Positions 59,801-64,000 of a stretch of DNA of 64,000 bases are shown piece after piece. The DNA is taken from the NCBI RefSeq assembly GCF_018362975.1, contig NZ_CP074371.1:372001-436000 (forward strand). The letters are read 5' to 3'. How positions within the stretch are numbered: the stretch's first letter is position 1; the number at the start of each line of letters is the position of its first letter. The stretch is from Nocardia tengchongensis. GTDB lineage: Bacteria > Actinomycetota > Actinomycetes > Mycobacteriales > Mycobacteriaceae. Below the pieces are notes generated by a model. That model was not told the origin of the DNA. It searched no databases and saw only the letters and a list, made by a program, of their open reading frames with translations. Position numbers and translations under genes: made by a program.

Positions 59801-61405
59801 GGCTCCGCCCGCGGCGAAGACGGCCAGCAGCGCCGCGATCGATCGGACGGTTCGCGGTAGCAGCAGCGCGACCACGGTGTCGGGGCCCACGCCGCTCGCG
59901 GCGAACTCACCGGCCAGCGCCGCGGCCAGGTTCCGCAGCTCGCGATAGGTGTAGGTGGCACCCGAGCTGTCCTGCAGCGCAATGGCTTCCGGTGTCGCGC
60001 GGGCCTGGCGCTCGAACATCCGCCACACCGAGTCGGTGTCGTCGGCCGCGTCGGCGGGAACGACCGTGGAGTAGGCCGCGCGCTCGGCTTCGGTGACCAC
60101 GCTGAGCGCATCCGGTGTGGCCGAACCGATTCCGGGCAGCTGCCGAAGTACCGCCAGCAGTCGCTCGCCGAGGCCGTCGGCGGGCAGGTATGGCAGGGCG
60201 GCGGGCATGGCCTCGAGCTGGACCAGCAGTTCGTCGCCGCTCATGTGGGCGACCACGGTGAGCGGGTAGTGCGCGAGGCTTTCCATCTCGATCGGCCGGA
60301 ACCGGGCCCCGTCGGGGGCGGTGACGGTGCGGATGGCGTCGTCGATCGGCGCGTTCTCGAAGACGAACAGGGTGTCGAAGAGGGTGCCGTGGCCGGCGGC
60401 GCGCTGCACCGACGACAGGCTCACATGTCCGATGTCCCGCATGGCGGCGCACTCGCGTTGCAGGCGTGCGCACTGTTCGACCACGGGCAGGTCGCGGTCG
60501 AGCCGGTGGGTGACCGGCACGGTGTTGATGAACAGCCCGACCATGCCCTCCACACCCGGAAGCTGTTCGGGGCGACCGGAGATGGTGGTTCCGTACACGA
60601 CGTCACGGCGGTCGGTGAGGCGGCCGAGCAGGACGGTCCAGGCGAACTGCACCGCGGTGTTGAGGGTCAGGCCGTTGGCGGCAGCCCAGGCGCGCACGGC
60701 CTCGGTGTCGGCGGCGGACAGCAGCAGCCGGGTCTTCTCCGGCACGGCGTCGGCGGCGATCGGCGCGCCGCCCGCCAGCAGCAGCGGCCCGGTCAGGCCG
60801 GCCAGGTAGTCGGTCCAGCGGCCGGTGACGGCGGCGGTGTCCTGTGCGCCGAGCCAGGCGATGTAGTCGCGGTAGGGACGCGGTTTCGGTAGGGCCGCAA
60901 CGGATCCACCCGCCTGGTAGACGGCCAGCAGCTCGGTGAAGAACACCGCCACCGCCCAGCCGTCCATCAGGATGTGGTGCGCGGTCAGGATCATGCGGCG
61001 GGTGCCGGACTCGGGCACGCTCAGCAGCAGGACCCGCAGCGCGGGGCCGCGTCCCAGGTCGAACGGCGTGTGCCGTTCGGTCTCGGCGATGGCGTCGAAT
61101 TCCTCGGGCCGCGCGTCCCTTTCGGTCCACGGCAGTTCGGCGTAGGCGGGCACGATCTGCACCGGCCGCGGCACGTTCTCGTCCCAGAACGCGGCGCGCA
61201 GGTTGGGATGCCGGCCCAGCATGGCCTGCGCGCTGCGGCGCAGCAGGGCGGCGTCGAGCGGGCCGTCGATGTCCACCACGAATTGCATGGTGTACAGGTC
61301 GATTCCGTCGCCGCTGAGCCGCGACAGCGAGAACAGGCCCTCCTGGAGCGGGCTCAGCGCGAGCACGTCCTCGATCCGCGGCGGGGCGGTGTCGGCGGCG
61401 GTCAT
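56834..61405 (-). CDS. NRPS, C-A-PCP-E (mycobactin/nocobactin MbtF-like)
   Basis: 1,523 residues from ATG 61405, overlapping the previous NRPS stop (ATGA). The C domain (about 10-450) has HHILMDGW near residue 145. The A domain (about 475-975) has IFTSGSTGEPKG near 628, SLSFDASWQ, CYGPTETT and TGDLVRR. The PCP has LGVDSIVAI (phosphopantetheine Ser 1030). The E domain (about 1075-1515) has HHLAVDVVSW near 1210, ALEGHGR, LGWFTTVFPV and FNYLGR. An ending C-A-PCP-E protein matches MbtF/NbtF, which incorporate the terminal (hydroxy)lysine; without a substrate-code comparison the amino acid is inferred from context. The start is fixed by coupling. Confidence 0.88.
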   Translation of the reverse strand: MTAADTAPPRIEDVLALSPLQEGLFSLSRLSGDGIDLYTMQFVVDIDGPLDAALLRRSAQAMLGRHPNLRAAFWDENVPRPVQIVPAYAELPWTERDARPEEFDAIAETERHTPFDLGRGPALRVLLLSVPESGTRRMILTAHHILMDGWAVAVFFTELLAVYQAGGSVAALPKPRPYRDYIAWLGAQDTAAVTGRWTDYLAGLTGPLLLAGGAPIAADAVPEKTRLLLSAADTEAVRAWAAANGLTLNTAVQFAWTVLLGRLTDRRDVVYGTTISGRPEQLPGVEGMVGLFINTVPVTHRLDRDLPVVEQCARLQRECAAMRDIGHVSLSSVQRAAGHGTLFDTLFVFENAPIDDAIRTVTAPDGARFRPIEMESLAHYPLTVVAHMSGDELLVQLEAMPAALPYLPADGLGERLLAVLRQLPGIGSATPDALSVVTEAERAAYSTVVPADAADDTDSVWRMFERQARATPEAIALQDSSGATYTYRELRNLAAALAGEFAASGVGPDTVVALLLPRTVRSIAALLAVFAAGGAYVPVDITLPGARIDSILRQARPTLVLADPGTRALLDSGESARPDAGDAVLIDGRPVPVLNLDDAVTTVGAPPDGVECPRVTRHPDQLAYLIFTSGSTGEPKGVAGTNAALLAYFADHRERVYRPAMARLGRPLRIAHAWSLSFDASWQPMVGLLAGQTIHLFDAEEMRDAHRLCAGMIAADIDMIDTTPSMFAQLNAAGLVDRELPVLALGGEAIDAALWARLRELAPSEGGAAGGRRGTAVYNCYGPTETTVEAVVAPIADFDTPTIGTPNAGTSVYVLDSMLRPVPGGVVGELYLSGPQLARGYIGRAATTSNRFVADPFCSGRRMYRTGDLVRRLPHGGLGYLGRADAQVKVRGYRIEVGEIETALRRLPGVDTAAVTVVRRAGGASLVGFVVAEADRALDPVRTRAQLSDCLPAYMIPARVLALPQLPVNANGKLDGPELTRLAEAALADTGSGTAPSTATEKELAELLAELFDGRTPGLDDDFFALGVDSIVAISLVNRARRRGLTLTPRMVLATPTIRELAATLDAADAAVTERTADYGAVQPLPVVSWMYEYGNYRRFTQTALLRLPTGIDRPAIEASLQGVLDGYDTLRSQLSDTEDGPRLVTAPPGTVRASDILTHISDPADTAKAVHSVARVLMDEIDPRTGDMVRAAWFSGTEHGDILLLTIHHLAVDVVSWHLLIAALGEGGALPESTSYREFARRMGERAETTEILAQRDYWRDQLTAPDPAIGRRIPFPDTDTWSSLRVATAVTPVPVTERVLASLTRDEGVREFLLTALTVTLASWRRERAQDPAHGALIALEGHGRADDLLGTDTSNTLGWFTTVFPVRLGAGMTVDIERAEQDPAAARALLEAVTEHLSAVPNGGLDYGLLRYTTRVPELATARHPQVEFNYLGRVDLSGQAADSWSLLTGPLNEALPLDPEPDLPLRYALDVIAGIGATPEGPQLTTNWRWSDTLFTEAEATRLTELWQRSLAALAGAMD

Positions 61406-64000
61406 CGCGCGGTCCACGAGGCGGTGAGGGCGGCCAGGGCGTCGGCGTCGAGGCCGGAGGCGCTCATGGGTGCGGATTCCTCCTGTGGAATCGACTCCGC
61501 GTGCGGGGCAGCGGGTTCGGCGGCGTCGACCGCGGCGGCGAGCTCGGCGATGGTGAGGTGCTCGAACACCAGTTGCGGGGTGAGCGGCAGGCCGAGCGCG
61601 GTGGCGCGGGCCGACCATTGGATGGAGATGACGCTGTCGCCGCCGAGGGCGAAGAAATTGTCGTCGGCCTCGACGTCGTCGATCTCGAGCAGTTCCTCGA
61701 TCAGTTCGATGAGCACGCGTTCGGTGGCGCTGTGGTCGCCGGTGTCGACCGCGAGCGCCCGCGCGGCGGGTGCGGGCGGGGCGAGCAGCCGGTCCAGGTC
61801 GGCGACCGGCAGCACCTCGAGCTCGGCCACGGCGCGGTCCGGCGCGGCGGCGTACGCCTCCAGGGTGGTGACCAGCGCGGTCGCGATGTGCCGCACGGTG
61901 TCCGGCTCGTACAGGTCGGCGTTGGCGACCACGCGCACCGCCAGACCGCCGTCGCCGGTGACGTTCACCGAGATGTTGAGGTCCAGGAACGAGACGTCGA
62001 AGTCGACGGGCAGCACGGTGGCGGTGGTGTCGCCCGCCACCGGCGTGGTGGCCGGGGCCCAGTCCGCGCCGCGGAAGTGCAGCATGCTCTGGAACAGCGG
62101 ATTACGCGACCGCGAACGAGCCGGGTTGAGCGCCTCCACCAGGCGTTCGATCGGAAGTTCCTGGTGCGCATGGGCATCCAGCACCACCTCGCGGCCACGC
62201 CGCACGGTGTCGCGCAGCGTGGGGGCGCCCGACAGGTCGTTGCGCAGCACCGCCATATTGGCGAACAGGCCGACCAGCGGCGCGGTGGCCGGGTCGACGC
62301 GGGCGGCCACGGGGGTGCCGAGGGTGATGTCCGCGCCGCCGCCCAGCTTGTGCAGCAGGGTCGCGACGGCGGCCTGGTAGACCATGAATTCGGTGGCGCC
62401 ACAGGATTCCGCGAGCGCCGCGAGTCCGGTACGCAGGGCGGCCGGGGCCGCGAAGGTGGCGACCTCGCCGCGCTTGCCGAGCACCGCCGGGCGGGCGCGG
62501 TCCGGTGCGACGTCGATCTGATCGGGCAGGCCGGTGAGGGCCGCGCGCCAGTAGTCGAGCTGGGCGCGGCCGTAGTCACCGGCCGCGCCGTCTGCGGCCG
62601 CACCGAAGATGTCGTGCTGCCACAGCACGTAATCCGGGTATTGCACGGCGAGTGGCGTCCACTCCGGCGCGCGTCCGTCCGCGACGCGGGAGCGGTAGGC
62701 GGCGATCAGGTCCTCGAGCAGGATGCCCAGCGAGGCGTGGTCGGCCACGATGTGGTGCACCAGCAGCGACAGCACCTGCGTGCCCGGGTCCAGCACCAGC
62801 AGCCGGGCCCGCAGCAGCGGCTCGGATTCGACGGTGAAGGCGTAGCGGCCGATCTCTGCGAGTTCGTCCGCCAGCAGCTCAGCGTCGACGCCGATGACCT
62901 CGAGCGCGACCTCCTCGGCGGCCCGCACCACCTGGTACGGAACACCGTCCTGCTCACCGAAACCGGTGCGCAGCGCCTCGTGCCGGGCCACCACGTCGGT
63001 GAGCGCGGCGCGCAGCGCGGCGACGTCGAGGCCGCCGTCGAAACGGACCGCGAAGGGCAGGTTGCCGACCGCGCTCGGGCCCTCCATGCGGTACTGGAAC
63101 CACATGGCCAGCTGCGAGTAGGACAGCGGCAGCCGGTCGGGGCGCTGCCGCTCGGTGACCGGCGGGCGGCCGGAAACTGGTGCGGGGACGGCGGTTTCGA
63201 CGGTGTCGGCGGTGTCGCCGTCGTCGTCCATGGCGTCGAGATCGATGCCGAACTCATCGCGGAAGCGCGTCACCAGGCCCGCCGCCAGTCCGGCCGGGGT
63301 CGGGGTGTCGAACACGATCCGGACATCCAGTTCGACGCCGAACTCGGCGCGGATCTGCGCGACCAGCCGCGCGGCCAGCAGCGAGTGGCCACCGAGTTCG
63401 AAGAACGAATCGTCCGCGCCGACCATCGGCACCGCGAACAGGTGCGAGTAGATCCCGCACAGGCGGCGTTCGGTGGCGGTGGCGGGCGCGCGGTGCACGC
63501 GCTCGACGGCGGGGGCCGGGGCGGGCAGGGCGCGCTTGTCCAGCTTGCCGTTGACGGTCAGCGGGATCTCGTCGATCACCGCGAAAGCGCTGGGCACCAT
63601 GTACTCCGGGAGCGCGGCGGCGGCCTGGGCGCGCACCAGCTCCACGTCCACGACCTGGCCGGCGGCGGGCACCAGGTAGGCGGCCAGCTGCGCGCCCACG
63701 GCCGGATCCTCGGTCACGACGACCACGCAGTGCCCGACGCTCGGGTGCGCGGCGAGCGCGGATTCCACCTCGCCCAGTTCGATCCGGAAGCCGCGCACCT
63801 TCACCTGCTCGTCGGCGCGGCCGACGAAGTCGATCTCACCGAACTCGTTGCGGCGAGCCAGATCTCCGGTGCGGTACAGGCGCGCGCCGGAGGTGAACGG
63901 GTCGGCGACGAAGCGGGCCGCGGTGAGCGCGGGGCGGCCCAGGTAGCCACGCGCCAATTGCGCGCCGCCCAGGTAGATCTCGCCGACCACGCCCGCGGGC
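61402..64000 (-). CDS. NRPS, partial, A(C-term)-PCP-C-PCP (MbtE-like)
   Basis: The 3' end only; the gene runs off the window. From the edge: the A-domain tail (YRTGDLARR, QVKVRGFRIELGEVE, NGKLDKRALP), a PCP with LGGHSLLAA (about 63,390), a C domain with HHIVADHAS (about 62,745) and a second PCP with LGGDSVISI (about 61,640). The C-domain motif has His in place of the usual Gly after the Asp of HHxxxDG. A terminal second PCP after C suggests handover to the next NRPS, whose start overlaps its stop. In mycobactin/nocobactin assembly this protein would be the MbtE-like partner. Confidence 0.85.
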   Translation of the reverse strand, partial: PAGVVGEIYLGGAQLARGYLGRPALTAARFVADPFTSGARLYRTGDLARRNEFGEIDFVGRADEQVKVRGFRIELGEVESALAAHPSVGHCVVVVTEDPAVGAQLAAYLVPAAGQVVDVELVRAQAAAALPEYMVPSAFAVIDEIPLTVNGKLDKRALPAPAPAVERVHRAPATATERRLCGIYSHLFAVPMVGADDSFFELGGHSLLAARLVAQIRAEFGVELDVRIVFDTPTPAGLAAGLVTRFRDEFGIDLDAMDDDGDTADTVETAVPAPVSGRPPVTERQRPDRLPLSYSQLAMWFQYRMEGPSAVGNLPFAVRFDGGLDVAALRAALTDVVARHEALRTGFGEQDGVPYQVVRAAEEVALEVIGVDAELLADELAEIGRYAFTVESEPLLRARLLVLDPGTQVLSLLVHHIVADHASLGILLEDLIAAYRSRVADGRAPEWTPLAVQYPDYVLWQHDIFGAAADGAAGDYGRAQLDYWRAALTGLPDQIDVAPDRARPAVLGKRGEVATFAAPAALRTGLAALAESCGATEFMVYQAAVATLLHKLGGGADITLGTPVAARVDPATAPLVGLFANMAVLRNDLSGAPTLRDTVRRGREVVLDAHAHQELPIERLVEALNPARSRSRNPLFQSMLHFRGADWAPATTPVAGDTTATVLPVDFDVSFLDLNISVNVTGDGGLAVRVVANADLYEPDTVRHIATALVTTLEAYAAAPDRAVAELEVLPVADLDRLLAPPAPAARALAVDTGDHSATERVLIELIEELLEIDDVEADDNFFALGGDSVISIQWSARATALGLPLTPQLVFEHLTIAELAAAVDAAEPAAPHAESIPQEESAPMSASGLDADALAALTASWTAR

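Overview
The window is very GC-rich actinobacterial DNA that looks like a Nocardia. Three things point there: a mycobactin/nocobactin-type NRPS locus with IdeR-like iron boxes beside the spc ribosomal-protein operon, type VII (ESX) secretion substrates with EspG chaperones, and secreted proteins of nocardioform type. No tRNA, rRNA, CRISPR array or insertion sequence was seen.

Region 1 (163-34073, minus strand) is one long type VII effector locus. In transcription order it holds a PPE/WXG-like substrate with PGEK repeats, EspG, a WXG100-like protein, a YbaB/EspL-like protein, a giant toxin reading frame (5251-30252, about 8,330 codons once five frame breaks are bridged), a small protein, a multidomain immunity-like protein, a second PPE/WXG-like substrate with NPNG repeats, a second EspG and an EspD/EspH-like protein. 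The giant protein carries an N-terminal WXG100-type delivery domain, a Tox-PL glutamine-deamidase-like domain, a degenerate ART-like domain, four tandem HExxH domains, two copies of a roughly 1,550-residue helical module with a lipid-kinase-like domain between them, a second ART-like domain and a Pro/Gly-rich tail. No ESX core gene (eccB/C/D/E, mycP) lies in the window, so the apparatus must be encoded elsewhere.

Region 2 (34232-35500) holds dtd and a short-chain dehydrogenase. Region 3 (35715-48242, minus strand) is the spc ribosomal operon: rplN-rplX-rplE-rpsN, then about 5.6 kb of unrelated genes (a secreted protein, a tripeptidyl-aminopeptidase-like hydrolase, a lipoprotein, an XRE regulator, a triplicated Cys-rich lipoprotein), then rpsH-rplF-rplR-rpsE-rpmD-rplO, secY, adk and map. 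The two halves are headed by near-identical promoters, and a strong terminator closes the first half.

Region 4 (48581-53130) has two tandem M13 metallopeptidase lipoproteins and a MmcQ/YjbR protein. Region 5 (53165-64000) is the edge of the siderophore cluster: a SagB/ThcOx-type oxidase translationally coupled to a siderophore-binding lipoprotein, a divergent degenerate adenylation-domain protein, both behind IdeR-like boxes, then two NRPS genes (C-A-PCP-E, and the end of an A-PCP-C-PCP protein running off the window).

Eight coding disruptions were found (one in the immunity gene, five in the toxin, one in secY, one in the hydrolase). Seven need one extra base and one needs a base removed. 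Because secY is essential, most are probably sequence errors, and the affected genes are described as if bridged.
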